This document shows positions 1 through 7,621 of a DNA stretch of 64,000 bases, in pieces (positions within the stretch are counted from its first letter, which is position 1; each line of letters opens with the position of its first letter). Below the pieces are notes generated by a model that was not told the origin of the DNA, did not search any database, and worked only from the letters and a program-made list of their open reading frames with translations. Source of the DNA: Fimbriimonadaceae bacterium (GTDB lineage Bacteria > Armatimonadota > Fimbriimonadia > Fimbriimonadales > Fimbriimonadaceae); NCBI GenBank assembly GCA_026129685.1, contig JAHCHO010000005.1, positions 124,001 through 188,000 on the forward strand, written 5' to 3'. The translations under genes and the position numbers were made by a program.

Positions 1-421
1 TCTGGTTCTGGACGACGATGCGGATGATCTCGCCGAAGCCAAGGGTGACGATGGCGAGGTAGTCGCCCCGCAGACGCAGGGAGGGGAGTCCAACGATCAG
101 GCCGGCGACGGCGGCCATCAGCGCGCCGAGCGCCATCATGAGGATCATCCAGGGGAGCCCATCGATGCCCCACTTACCGTGGAAGGTGACGCTCAGGTAG
201 CCGGCGGTGTAAGCGCCGACCTGCCAGAAGGCGGCGTGCCCGATCGAGAACTGGCCCGTGATGCCGTTGATCAGGTTCAGGCTCACGCTGAGGATCACCC
301 AGATTCCGGCGAGGACGATGAGACGTCGGGCGTAGTCGTCCACCCCCCGGGCGAGCGCGTCGAGGAGGAAGCAACCCCCGACGGCGGCGAGGATGGAAGC
401 AAGGCGTACGGGCCAGTACAT
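1..421 (-). CDS. livM: Branched-chain amino acid ABC transporter permease LivM (N-terminal part, cut by window edge)
   Basis: This is the second permease subunit of a high-affinity branched-chain amino acid importer in the inner membrane. About 140 N-terminal residues are visible. They include the LivM signature NLINGITGQFSIGHAAF and, later, LPSLRLRGDYLAIVTLGFGEI. The gene continues past base 1 of the window. Its ATG (419-421) shares one base with the livH stop in a TGATG junction, so the two genes are almost certainly translationally coupled. The livG and livF ATPases are not visible and probably lie further left. The family call is firm; the substrate (Leu/Ile/Val, other amino acids, urea or an amide) cannot be decided from sequence. 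Confidence 0.93.
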   Translation of the reverse strand, partial: MYWPVRLASILAAVGGCFLLDALARGVDDYARRLIVLAGIWVILSVSLNLINGITGQFSIGHAAFWQVGAYTAGYLSVTFHGKWGIDGLPWMILMMALGALMAAVAGLIVGLPSLRLRGDYLAIVTLGFGEIIRIVVQNQ

Positions 422-1605
422 CAGACCTTCTCCACCTTGGCGCTTCCGAGCAGACCGCCGGGTCGGAACAAGAGGACGAGAATGAGGATGACGAAGGCGA
501 TGGCGTCCTTGTAGTCGCCGTAGCCCACCCAGACGACGAGGGTCTCGGCGATGCCCATCAGCAGTCCGCCGAGCACCGCGCCCGGGATGTTGCCGATACC
601 GCCCAGCACGGCCGCGACGAACGCCTTGACGCCGGGCTGCATCCCGAAGAAGGTCGTAAGCGGCGTGCCGAGGAAGGTGGCGTTCATCATGGCGCCCGCT
701 CCCGCGAGGGCGGAACCGATGGCGAAAGTGAGGGTGATGATGCGACCGACGTTGACCCCCATCAGGGACGCCGAGTCGTAATCGAGAGAGACCGCGCGCA
801 TCGCGCGGCCGGGAGCGGTGTTCATCACGACGTGGCGCAGGATCAGCATCAGGCCGATCGAGGTCAGGAACATGATGAGCTGGCCGTAGGGAATCCGCAG
901 GGAGAGGCCGCTCTGGTCGTACGCGTTTTGGGTGACCGTCGCTTTGGTGCGGGCGGCGTTGCGCGCGTCTCGGACCTTCTTGCCTTCGGGCGAAAGGTCG
1001 AACTCGCTCTTGATCCCTTCGGCGGCGACGGTGTCTTTAAGGGTGCGTTCGGCTTCGTCCAGCGCGACCTGGGCCTGCTTGGTTTGGGCGAGAAGATCGG
1101 CGCTCTTGGGTTTCAGCGGCACGTCGAGGACGTTCGCCCGGTAGGGGTTGACTTCTTCGCGGATCGGCACGGGAGGGCTGTTGGGCAGGAACAGGGCGCC
1201 CGCGTACTGCAACAGCAACGAGACGCCGATCGCGGTGATGAGGGACGCGATGCGCGGTTGGTTGCGCATCGGCCGGTAAGCGAAGAACTCGATGAACATG
1301 CCGACGGCGGCGCAGACCCCCATGCTCGCCACGAGCATGATGACCAAGTTCACCCAGTTCGACGTCTGGTCCGGCGAGACGGGACCGGGCCCGAACCCCA
1401 GCCCCCAGGCCACGAACAGCGAGACGTACGCCCCAAGCATGAACACCTCGCCGTGGGCGAAGTTGATCAGGCGCAGAACGCCATAGACCATCGTGTAGCC
1501 GAGCGCGATCAGGGCGTAGATCGAACCCAGCAGGATTCCGTTGACGACCTGCTGGGGGAGCAGACCGAAGTCCACCGCCCCCAGCAAGGAATGAGTCAAG
1601 TCCAT
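421..1605 (-). CDS. livH: Branched-chain amino acid ABC transporter permease LivH with an internal insertion
   Basis: First permease subunit of the Liv importer; it lies between livK and livM. The N-terminus (NGILLGSIYALIALGYTMVYG, then LRLINFAHGE) and the C-terminus (VLGGIGNIPGAVLGG, ending LLFRPGGLLG) are standard. At 394 residues it is roughly 90-100 longer than usual LivH proteins (about 290-310). The extra length is a hydrophilic, charged, probably helical segment at about residues 150-235, rich in Ala, Lys, Glu and Asp. It sits between two membrane segments where normal LivH has a short loop. The frame is intact through it and codon use does not change. ATG start at 1605, eleven bases after the livK stop. 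Confidence 0.93.
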   Translation of the reverse strand: MDLTHSLLGAVDFGLLPQQVVNGILLGSIYALIALGYTMVYGVLRLINFAHGEVFMLGAYVSLFVAWGLGFGPGPVSPDQTSNWVNLVIMLVASMGVCAAVGMFIEFFAYRPMRNQPRIASLITAIGVSLLLQYAGALFLPNSPPVPIREEVNPYRANVLDVPLKPKSADLLAQTKQAQVALDEAERTLKDTVAAEGIKSEFDLSPEGKKVRDARNAARTKATVTQNAYDQSGLSLRIPYGQLIMFLTSIGLMLILRHVVMNTAPGRAMRAVSLDYDSASLMGVNVGRIITLTFAIGSALAGAGAMMNATFLGTPLTTFFGMQPGVKAFVAAVLGGIGNIPGAVLGGLLMGIAETLVVWVGYGDYKDAIAFVILILVLLFRPGGLLGSAKVEKV

Positions 1606-1615
1606 GCGTGGGTTC

Positions 1616-2857
1616 TTAGAGGTCGGGGAAGTCCGTGACCTCGTAGGCCTTGCGGAAAACCTGACCGTCTTTTGTCAACTCGACGACGAGGGCGCGCTTC
1701 GGCGGGTTGCCGCCGTGGCCCTTGAAGGTGATGTCGCCCGACACGCCCCGGAATCCGTCCGTTTCGTGCAGGGCGGCGGCGAGGGTCTTGGACGAAACGT
1801 CGTCCGACGGGCATCGCTTGAGCGCGTCGATCACGACGGCGGCGGCGTCGAAGGCGAGGGCGCCCATCGTCGTGCCGGGGAGCCCGCCGTGCATGGCCTG
1901 GAACTTCTCGAGGAAGCTCTTGACCTCGGGGCGATCCTCCTTGTCGTTGTAGTGGTTGCAGAAGAAGCTGCCCTCGATGGCCTTGCCGCCGGTGGCGAGA
2001 ATCTCCTTGCTGTCCCAACCGTCGCCGCCCATGTACTTCACGTTCTTCAGGCCGACCTGGTCGGCTTGCTTGACGATCGGGCCGACCTCGTTGAAATAGC
2101 CGCTGAGGAAGATGCCGTCCGGATTCTTCGCCTTGAGGTTCGTGAGTTGGGCGTTGAACTGGGTCTGGCCGGATTCGTAGAACTGCTCGTCGATGATCTT
2201 GCCGCCCATCTTCTCAAAGTAGGCGCGGAAGGATCCGCTAAGGCCGGTCGAGTAGGGTTGCTTCTTGTCCGTCATCAGCGCGACGTTGCGCAGACCCAAC
2301 TCGTCGAACGCGAACTTCGCCATGACCGGGCCCTGCAATCGGTCCTGGTAGCAGACACGGAAGACGTTGGGGCCGATGTCGGTGATGTCGTCGCGGGTCG
2401 CGCCGATCGCGACGATGGGCACGCCCTTCTCGGTGCAGGCGTTCGCCATCTGCGCGGTGATGCCGCTCGCGACCTCGCCGAGGACGACGACCGCCCCCTG
2501 GGAGATCAGCTTCTCGGTTGCGCTCTTGCCCTGCTCGGGCGAGGAGTTGCTGTCTTCGACCATCAACTCGATCTTCTTGCCGTTGATGCCGCCCGCTTTG
2601 TTGATCTCGTCGACCGCGACCTTCACGCCCTTGTCGCTGTCAAGACCCCAGGGTCGTAGGTCACCGTTGAGACTGGCGACCAGTCCGACCTTGATGGTGT
2701 CGCCGGTGGCCTTGTTGCCTTCGGCGCCCGCCGGCGCCTCCGGTCCCTTGTTCGCGTTGTCGGTGCCGCCACCGGAGTTGCAGCCGACGACGAGGCCGCC
2801 CGCCAGCAGCGCGCCAAGCGCGAGAGAAAGGAAGCTTCTTCTATTGAGATTCGACAC
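1616..2857 (-). CDS. livK: Branched-chain amino acid ABC transporter substrate-binding lipoprotein LivK
   Basis: Periplasmic binding protein (Leu/Ile/Val type) that delivers substrate to LivHM. I place the start at a GTG (2855-2857) preceded by GCGAGG about eight bases upstream; 413 residues. The N-terminus reads NRRSFLSLALGALLAGG followed by the lipobox VVGC and a Gly-rich linker. It therefore resembles a Tat-type (RRxFL) signal joined to a lipoprotein cleavage site. The mature part has the family pattern (IKVGLVASLNGDLRPWG, GVKVAVDEINKAGGINGKKIEL, AVVVLGEVASGITAQMA). A longer start is open in frame but adds a non-signal sequence. First gene of the livKHM operon, with a TATACT promoter element about 70 bases upstream. 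Confidence 0.92.
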   Translation of the reverse strand: MSNLNRRSFLSLALGALLAGGLVVGCNSGGGTDNANKGPEAPAGAEGNKATGDTIKVGLVASLNGDLRPWGLDSDKGVKVAVDEINKAGGINGKKIELMVEDSNSSPEQGKSATEKLISQGAVVVLGEVASGITAQMANACTEKGVPIVAIGATRDDITDIGPNVFRVCYQDRLQGPVMAKFAFDELGLRNVALMTDKKQPYSTGLSGSFRAYFEKMGGKIIDEQFYESGQTQFNAQLTNLKAKNPDGIFLSGYFNEVGPIVKQADQVGLKNVKYMGGDGWDSKEILATGGKAIEGSFFCNHYNDKEDRPEVKSFLEKFQAMHGGLPGTTMGALAFDAAAVVIDALKRCPSDDVSSKTLAAALHETDGFRGVSGDITFKGHGGNPPKRALVVELTKDGQVFRKAYEVTDFPDL

Positions 2858-2925
2858 GTAAGTACCTCGCTCGAGTTCGGACAGTCGCCACGGACGGTCG
2901 TCCGGGTCGGTTCCTGGTGGGGGAC

Positions 2926-2931
2926 AGTATA
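2926..2931 (-). promoter_or_regulatory. -10 element for the livKHM operon
   Basis: TATACT on the minus strand, about 70 bases upstream of the livK GTG, in the short space between divergent livK and the gamma-glutamyltransferase gene. It is the best -10 match there. No convincing -35 element is visible. Confidence 0.5.
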
Positions 2932-2989
2932 CAGAACTCACCGGGCGATTGAACGTATCGGGAAGCAAGTTGGCGGGGTCGGGGATCGG

Positions 2990-2995
2990 TAAAGT
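2990..2995 (+). promoter_or_regulatory. -10 element, leaderless type, for the gamma-glutamyltransferase gene
   Basis: TAAAGT ends six bases before the GTG at 3002, so transcription should begin at or next to the start codon. No classical Shine-Dalgarno distance is possible here, although the spacer itself is a run of G. Confidence 0.5.
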
Positions 2996-3001
2996 GGGGG
3001 G

Positions 3002-4576
3002 GTGGAGTTCCCTTACCCGTCACAACGGATGCCCGTGTGCGCCCGGAACGTGGTCGCCGCCTCGCAACCGCTCGCCGCCCAGGCCGGTCTGGACCTGATG
3101 CGGCAAGGGGGGAACGCGGTGGACGCGGCGCTCGCGACGGCGATCTGCCTCACCGTGGTCGAGCCGACGAGCAACGGAATCGGGAGCGACGCGTTCGCCC
3201 TCGTATGGGACGGGACGCGTCTGCACGGGTTCAACGGATCGGGTCGCTCGCCCCAGGCTTGGCATCCGGGCCGGTTCGCGGGTCGCGCGACGATGCCGAC
3301 GGACGGGTGGGACGCGGTGACCGTGCCGGGCGCGGTGGACGCATGGGTGCGGGTCCATGCCCGGTTCGGGGCGATGCCCTTTGCCCGTCTCTTCGAGTCC
3401 GCGATTCGGTATGCCGAGGAGGGCTATGTGGTGTCGCCGATCACCGCGCGGGCCTGGGGCCTCTCCCGGACGCGCTTGGGCGCGCGCGCCGACTGGACGG
3501 CGGGTTTCACCGACGCGGGCCACACGCCGGAACCGGGGGAGTTGTGGCGCTTCCCCGACCAAGCGGAAACTCTGCGGACGATCGCGGCGACCCAGGGCGA
3601 GGCGTTCTACCGGGGAAACCTGGCGGAGAGGATCGTCGCGCACTCCCGATCCGAGGGCGGCGTCCTTGAGCTTCAGGACCTGGCCGCGCACGAAGGAGAG
3701 TGGGTCGAGCCGATCGGCCTGGACTACGCGGGGCACCGGCTCCACGAGATACCGCCGAACGGCCAAGGGATCGCTGCGCTGATGGCGCTGGGAATCCTCG
3801 AGCACACGCCGATCGTCGAGGCCCAAGCGGACTCGGTCGGATGGACGCACTGGCAGGTCGAAGCGATGAAACTCGCCTTGCAGGACGCGTTTGCGTCGGT
3901 CGCGGATCCCTCCGCGATGCGCAGAAGCGTATCGGAACTCCTCGATCCCGAGCGGTTGGCCGCTCGGGCGCGCCTCATTCGGCCGGATCGGGCGACGCCG
4001 GTGGCCCTGCGGGTGCCGCCCGGCCATGGGACCGTTTACCTCGCCGCCGCCGACCGGGAGGGGCGCATGGTGTCGTTCATCCAGTCCAATTACATGGGGT
4101 TTGGGTCGGGGGTGGTCGTGCCGGGGACCGGCATCAGCCTGCAAAACCGGGGCGCGGGCTTCGTCCTGACTCCGGGGCATCCCAACCAAGTGGGGGGCGG
4201 AAAGCGGCCGTTCCACACGATCATCCCCGCCTTCGCCACGCGCGGGTCCGAGGCGGCGATGAGCTTCGGGGTGATGGGCGGGCACATGCAGGCCCAGGGT
4301 CACGTCCAGATGATGCTGCGGGTGTTCGGGGCGGGGCAGAACCCGCAAGCCGCCTCGGACGCCCCGCGCTGGTACGTGAGCGAGGACGGGGGGATCCTGC
4401 ACCTGGAGCGAGGCTTCGATCCGTCGGTGGCGGACGCTTTGCGGGCGATGGGCCACCCGGTGCGGCGCGAAGAAGCGCCCGGGCACTTCGGCGGCGCGCA
4501 ACTCATCCTGCGGACGCCGACCGGCTACATCGCCGGTTCCGACCATCGAAAGGACGGCCAGGCGGTCGGCTTCTAG
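3002..4576 (+). CDS. Gamma-glutamyltransferase family protein (YwrD-like)
   Basis: Ntn-hydrolase of the gamma-glutamyltranspeptidase family, 524 residues. Such enzymes are made as a precursor that cleaves itself before a threonine, which becomes the nucleophile. Visible signatures are VVAASQPLAAQAGLDLMRQGGNA near the N-terminus, then EPTSNGIGSDAF. The cleavage region is GHGTVYLAAADREG followed by SFIQSNYMGFGSG and GTGISLQNRGAGF; the Thr of GTVYL is the likely nucleophile. This form of the motif belongs to the YwrD-like branch rather than the classical GGT branch. No signal peptide is seen, so a cytoplasmic role in gamma-glutamyl hydrolysis is more likely than periplasmic glutathione breakdown. 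It ends two bases from the convergent comF stop. Confidence 0.9.
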   Translation: MEFPYPSQRMPVCARNVVAASQPLAAQAGLDLMRQGGNAVDAALATAICLTVVEPTSNGIGSDAFALVWDGTRLHGFNGSGRSPQAWHPGRFAGRATMPTDGWDAVTVPGAVDAWVRVHARFGAMPFARLFESAIRYAEEGYVVSPITARAWGLSRTRLGARADWTAGFTDAGHTPEPGELWRFPDQAETLRTIAATQGEAFYRGNLAERIVAHSRSEGGVLELQDLAAHEGEWVEPIGLDYAGHRLHEIPPNGQGIAALMALGILEHTPIVEAQADSVGWTHWQVEAMKLALQDAFASVADPSAMRRSVSELLDPERLAARARLIRPDRATPVALRVPPGHGTVYLAAADREGRMVSFIQSNYMGFGSGVVVPGTGISLQNRGAGFVLTPGHPNQVGGGKRPFHTIIPAFATRGSEAAMSFGVMGGHMQAQGHVQMMLRVFGAGQNPQAASDAPRWYVSEDGGILHLERGFDPSVADALRAMGHPVRREEAPGHFGGAQLILRTPTGYIAGSDHRKDGQAVGF

Positions 4577-4578
4577 CG

Positions 4579-5217
4579 TCAGGGGCGGGCGAGCGCGAAG
4601 ACGATCAGTCCGATCTCGATCGCGCCCGCCCGCCGAAGCGCCTCCGCGCACTCGCGGGCGGTGGTGCCGCTCGTCACGACGTCGTCGATCAGCACCACGC
4701 GCCGACCCTCGACGGCGGCGTCCGCACGGAAGGCGTTGCGCAGGTTGGCCTCGCGCCTTTCCGGCGGGAGCGAGGCTTGGGGGCGCGTGTGGCGCCTTCG
4801 CCGAAGGACGTCGGGACGCACCTTCTCCGCGGGGAGTCGGGCGCAGAGGAGTTCGGACTGGTTGAATCCGCGGTCGCAACGACGGACCCAGTGGATGGGA
4901 ACGGGCACGAACAGGTCGAAGCGATCCGGCTCGAGTTCTTCCGCGACGGCGGCAACCCGTTCGGCCATCGGGTCTGCCAGCGACGTGACGCGGGCGTACT
5001 TGAGGCGAGTGACGGCCTGTCCGCCACGTCCGGCGTAGGCGACGGCGCCCGCCATCCAGGAGAGCGCCTCCGGACGCCGGAGTTTCATCGGAGTCTCGTG
5101 CACGCTTCCGAACTCCTCGGCGCACGCCTCGCAGATCGGCGGTTCGCCCAGCCGTTCGCACAGACCGCATCGCGGTGGGTAGAGCGCGTCGAGGAACGCT
5201 CTAGAACAGCTCTTGAT
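4579..5217 (-). CDS. comF: ComF family protein (zinc finger plus phosphoribosyltransferase domain); start codon not canonical
   Basis: ComF-type proteins support DNA uptake in competent bacteria. The C-terminal part carries the phosphoribosyltransferase signature VVLIDDVVTSGTTARECAEAL and the family block VPVPIHWVRRCDRGFNQSELL. Upstream and in the same frame is the expected zinc finger, PPRCGLCERLGEPPICEACAEEF. No ATG, GTG or TTG precedes that finger; the first canonical start is the GTG at 5103, which would remove it. I give the 5' end at an ATC codon (5215-5217), the only near-cognate codon nearby, as a hypothesis. The reading overlaps the end of the DUF1854 gene, so re-initiation after that stop is likely. 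Function is sure; the exact start is not. Confidence 0.85.
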   Translation of the reverse strand: MKSCSRAFLDALYPPRCGLCERLGEPPICEACAEEFGSVHETPMKLRRPEALSWMAGAVAYAGRGGQAVTRLKYARVTSLADPMAERVAAVAEELEPDRFDLFVPVPIHWVRRCDRGFNQSELLCARLPAEKVRPDVLRRRRHTRPQASLPPERREANLRNAFRADAAVEGRRVVLIDDVVTSGTTARECAEALRRAGAIEIGLIVFALARP

Positions 5218-5716
5218 ACAGGAGGTTCTGGCTGCGGCGATCGAGGGCCTCCAGTTGGGCGATCTCGAAGCGCTGCCCGTCCACGCTGAGGATGTGCCAG
5301 TTGCCGGGCATAACCTCGTGGGCGCTGTCGCGCCAGTTGCGGACGAAGTAGGTGGCGAACCCTCGATCGGTCTCCACCTCGAAGCGGAACATGCCGCTGT
5401 CGCGCTTGATCACCAGGATGCGTAGAATCTTGGGGGTGTAGTAGCGGCGGTCGAGTTCCTGCTCGATGATCTTGCGCGCATCGCCGTCCAGCCCATCGAG
5501 GTTCTTCAGGATGCCGATCTCGTGGTTGGCCCCGTCCTGAAGGGAGTAGAACTCGTTGGGATGGGAGTGCGGGAACACCCGCTTGAACCGGGCCTGCAAC
5601 ACGACGCGGTCGTCGCGAATCTCGACGCGAGGGTGGCTGGAGCCTTCGACGCGCCAGACCTTGAGGTCCGCGCCGTTGAGATACCGAATCTCGCGTTCGA
5701 CGGTCGACCCGTTCAT
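5201..5716 (-). CDS. DUF1854 family protein
   Basis: Cytosolic protein of 171 residues matching the DUF1854 pattern. It has a short lead with NGADLKVWRVEG, then VFPHSHPNEFYSLQDG and NHEIGILKNLDGLDGDARK. This is followed by QELDRRYYTPKILRILVIK, FEVETDRGFATYFVRNWRDS and a closing IAQLEALDRRSQNLLY. The biochemical role of this family is not established; members often sit near peptide or cyanophycin-related genes or ABC exporters. The ATG at 5716 lies six bases after a TACAAT element, so the mRNA is probably leaderless. The end overlaps the proposed start of comF, which suggests co-transcription and coupling. Confidence 0.8.
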   Translation of the reverse strand: MNGSTVEREIRYLNGADLKVWRVEGSSHPRVEIRDDRVVLQARFKRVFPHSHPNEFYSLQDGANHEIGILKNLDGLDGDARKIIEQELDRRYYTPKILRILVIKRDSGMFRFEVETDRGFATYFVRNWRDSAHEVMPGNWHILSVDGQRFEIAQLEALDRRSQNLLYQELF

Positions 5717-5722
5717 GGGGCC

Positions 5723-5728
5723 ATTGTA
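5723..5728 (-). promoter_or_regulatory. -10 element, leaderless type, for DUF1854-comF
   Basis: TACAAT on the minus strand, separated by six bases (GGCCCC) from the ATG at 5716. The distance is too short for a 5' leader. Confidence 0.6.
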
Positions 5729-5763
5729 ACCCTTCGGGGCCTCGTTGGTTGGGTCGCGTCCGA

Positions 5764-6423
5764 CTACTCGATCTCGAGAACGAGCGTTGGACGGAGGGCC
5801 GCCTCCGGCGCGTCTTTCGAGAAGACCTTGTAGATGAAGTCGCGTCCGTTCGCGGAAGGGTCGAACGCGCTCGTCAGCACGACCGCGAGCACCGAGTCTC
5901 CGGAGGCGAGTTTGTCGCCCAGGATCTTCGCAAAGCCACCCTTCCCGGCCAGAAGGTCGATGCGGATGGCGACGGGCTTGTCGTTCGCGGAGAAGGCGTC
6001 CATTTTGCCCACTCCGAGCAGCCCCTCCGGCCCCGCCTTGGGCTTGAGTTGGGCGAACTTGCCGTAGTCCCAAGTCTTCTCGTCCAGTTTGGCGTCGACG
6101 AACCGGACCTCGAGGGGGGTGGTCTCCGCGTCCTTGGCGCCGTAGCCAAAACCGGAGGCCTGAAAGAGGGTGAGGGTGGCCTTCGCGATTCTGGCGTTCT
6201 TCGGAAGGGCGGCCAGGTCGAACCGCAGGTAGCTGTAGGAGAAGGCTTCCAGTTCGTCGCCCGGCAATGCGACGCTCTTGCCGCCGTTGCCCCAGGCGCG
6301 CAAATACGGCTCCTTCGTGTCGGAAGCAAAGGAGTAAATCCAGAAGTCGTCGGTCGGGACGAGGCTGACCGTCTTCGGCTGAAGGCCGGCCAGGGAAGCG
6401 GCGAGCAAGAAGGAGGCGAGCAT
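5764..6423 (-). CDS. Secreted DNRLRE/CBM96-like domain protein
   Basis: Exported protein of 219 residues. A short signal peptide (MLASFLLAASLAGLQ) is followed by one beta-sandwich domain of the DNRLRE/CBM96 type. The marks are LVPTDDFWIYSF near the N-terminus, SYSYLRFDLAALPKNARIAKATLTLF in the core (the family's D-I-S-x-L-P pattern), VEVRFVD-like strands, and a final RPTLVLEIE. Such domains often occur in larger surface proteins and bind or present carbohydrate; here the domain stands alone. The genes on either side do not fix its role. The ATG at 6421-6423 is the natural start for the signal peptide. Confidence 0.75.
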   Translation of the reverse strand: MLASFLLAASLAGLQPKTVSLVPTDDFWIYSFASDTKEPYLRAWGNGGKSVALPGDELEAFSYSYLRFDLAALPKNARIAKATLTLFQASGFGYGAKDAETTPLEVRFVDAKLDEKTWDYGKFAQLKPKAGPEGLLGVGKMDAFSANDKPVAIRIDLLAGKGGFAKILGDKLASGDSVLAVVLTSAFDPSANGRDFIYKVFSKDAPEAALRPTLVLEIE

Positions 6424-6457
6424 CGCCTCCCCATGGTACCGCCGGTCGCCGGGGTGA

Positions 6458-7609
6458 CTACGGACCAGCCAGGGCCCGCTCGTACGCGTCGAACAGCTTC
6501 GCCTCCTGCGAACTCCACGATGCGTGGTCGGCGACCATGGTCGAGCCCAACGCGCCCAACCGGCGAAGTTCCTCGTCGCTCTTGCCAAGGACCATCGCCA
6601 GCCGTTCGGCGTAACCGGCCGGATCGAAGGGGGCGTAGAACAGCCCGTAGTCGTCGGCGGTGGCGGGCGGAAGGTCGCCATCGAGCTCGACCATCGGCGT
6701 GCTGACCGCCGGGAGCCCGGCCGCCAAGTACTCGAGCAGCTTGACGGCGATCGAGACGCGGAACTGCGGGGTATCGAGCAGCATGTTGATGCCCACCCGC
6801 GATCGGTGGAGATAGCCGACGACCTCGTGAGGCGGCACGGCGGGGACGACGGTCACCGACTCGCGGAGGTCCTCCGGCAACACGCTCTGGAAATGCTCGC
6901 CCACAACCTTCGACGCGCCCAGGAAGAGCCACTTCGTGCCGGGTCGAAGCTTGGCGGTTTCGCGGATTGTGTCGGCGAAGAGATCGCCGCGCATCATGGA
7001 GAGGGTGCCGACGTGGATCACGTCCCACTCGGTCGGGGTCCCGGCGGGCCGGTCTTTGGCGTAGTTGGCGAGGACCGGGTAGTTGCGGAGGATGACGACG
7101 TCCTTCGCGCCGAGGTCCTCGAAGTACTTCTTCAGGCCTTGGGTCACCGTCGTGATGCGGGCGCAATCCCTTGCCGCGCGCGCGCACAGCGCCTCGACCC
7201 GCCGCTTGAAGAACGGGCGAATCGGCTTGGGAAGCCAGTGCTTCGTGAGCATCACGTGAGGGTAGTTCTCGTGGCAGTCCCAGATCAACGGGATTCGGAG
7301 GCGGCTTGCCAGCCGAAACGCCTCGGGCAGAATCTCAGGGTCGTGGACGGCGATCAGGTCCGGCTTGTCCTGCGCGGCGCGGTTACAGAGGGCCCTACCG
7401 GACACCAGGACGCGCAGCCAGCGGCTCTTGACTTTGGGGAGCAGCACGACCCCCGCCGCGCCCGGGCGGGGCGCGGGTCCGTTGGTCGAGTACAGCGTCG
7501 TGTCGTACCGCTTGGCCAGGCTGTTCGCCTGTTTGTCGTAGATTCGGGTGTCGTGCGCGTGGTGGATCGTGAGGATCGCGATACGCTTTCTAGCGGTGGG
7601 GTTGCTCAT
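6458..7609 (-). CDS. Glycosyltransferase family 4 protein
   Basis: Probable GT-B, retaining glycosyltransferase of 383 residues. The N-terminal Rossmann domain starts KRIAILTIHHAHDTRIYDKQ. The C-terminal nucleotide-sugar domain contains WDVIHVGTLSMMRGD and SRVGINMLLDTPQFRVSIAVKLLEYLAAGLPAVST, which includes the donor-binding EYLAAGLP block. No membrane segment is visible, so it should act at the cytoplasmic face on a lipid- or glycan-linked acceptor. It is the last of four same-strand genes (CapK-like, ChbG, CapA, GT4) that look like a surface-polysaccharide group. Donor and acceptor cannot be read from sequence. Confidence 0.87.
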   Translation of the reverse strand: MSNPTARKRIAILTIHHAHDTRIYDKQANSLAKRYDTTLYSTNGPAPRPGAAGVVLLPKVKSRWLRVLVSGRALCNRAAQDKPDLIAVHDPEILPEAFRLASRLRIPLIWDCHENYPHVMLTKHWLPKPIRPFFKRRVEALCARAARDCARITTVTQGLKKYFEDLGAKDVVILRNYPVLANYAKDRPAGTPTEWDVIHVGTLSMMRGDLFADTIRETAKLRPGTKWLFLGASKVVGEHFQSVLPEDLRESVTVVPAVPPHEVVGYLHRSRVGINMLLDTPQFRVSIAVKLLEYLAAGLPAVSTPMVELDGDLPPATADDYGLFYAPFDPAGYAERLAMVLGKSDEELRRLGALGSTMVADHASWSSQEAKLFDAYERALAGP

Positions 7610-7621
7610 ATCGGTAGGGAA

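Noticed and set aside
3020-5170. Very long open frame on the minus strand opposite the gamma-glutamyltransferase gene
   Set aside because: Arg/Pro/Gly-rich nonsense composition, typical of a frame opposite a GC-rich gene; the sense gene has clear family motifs.
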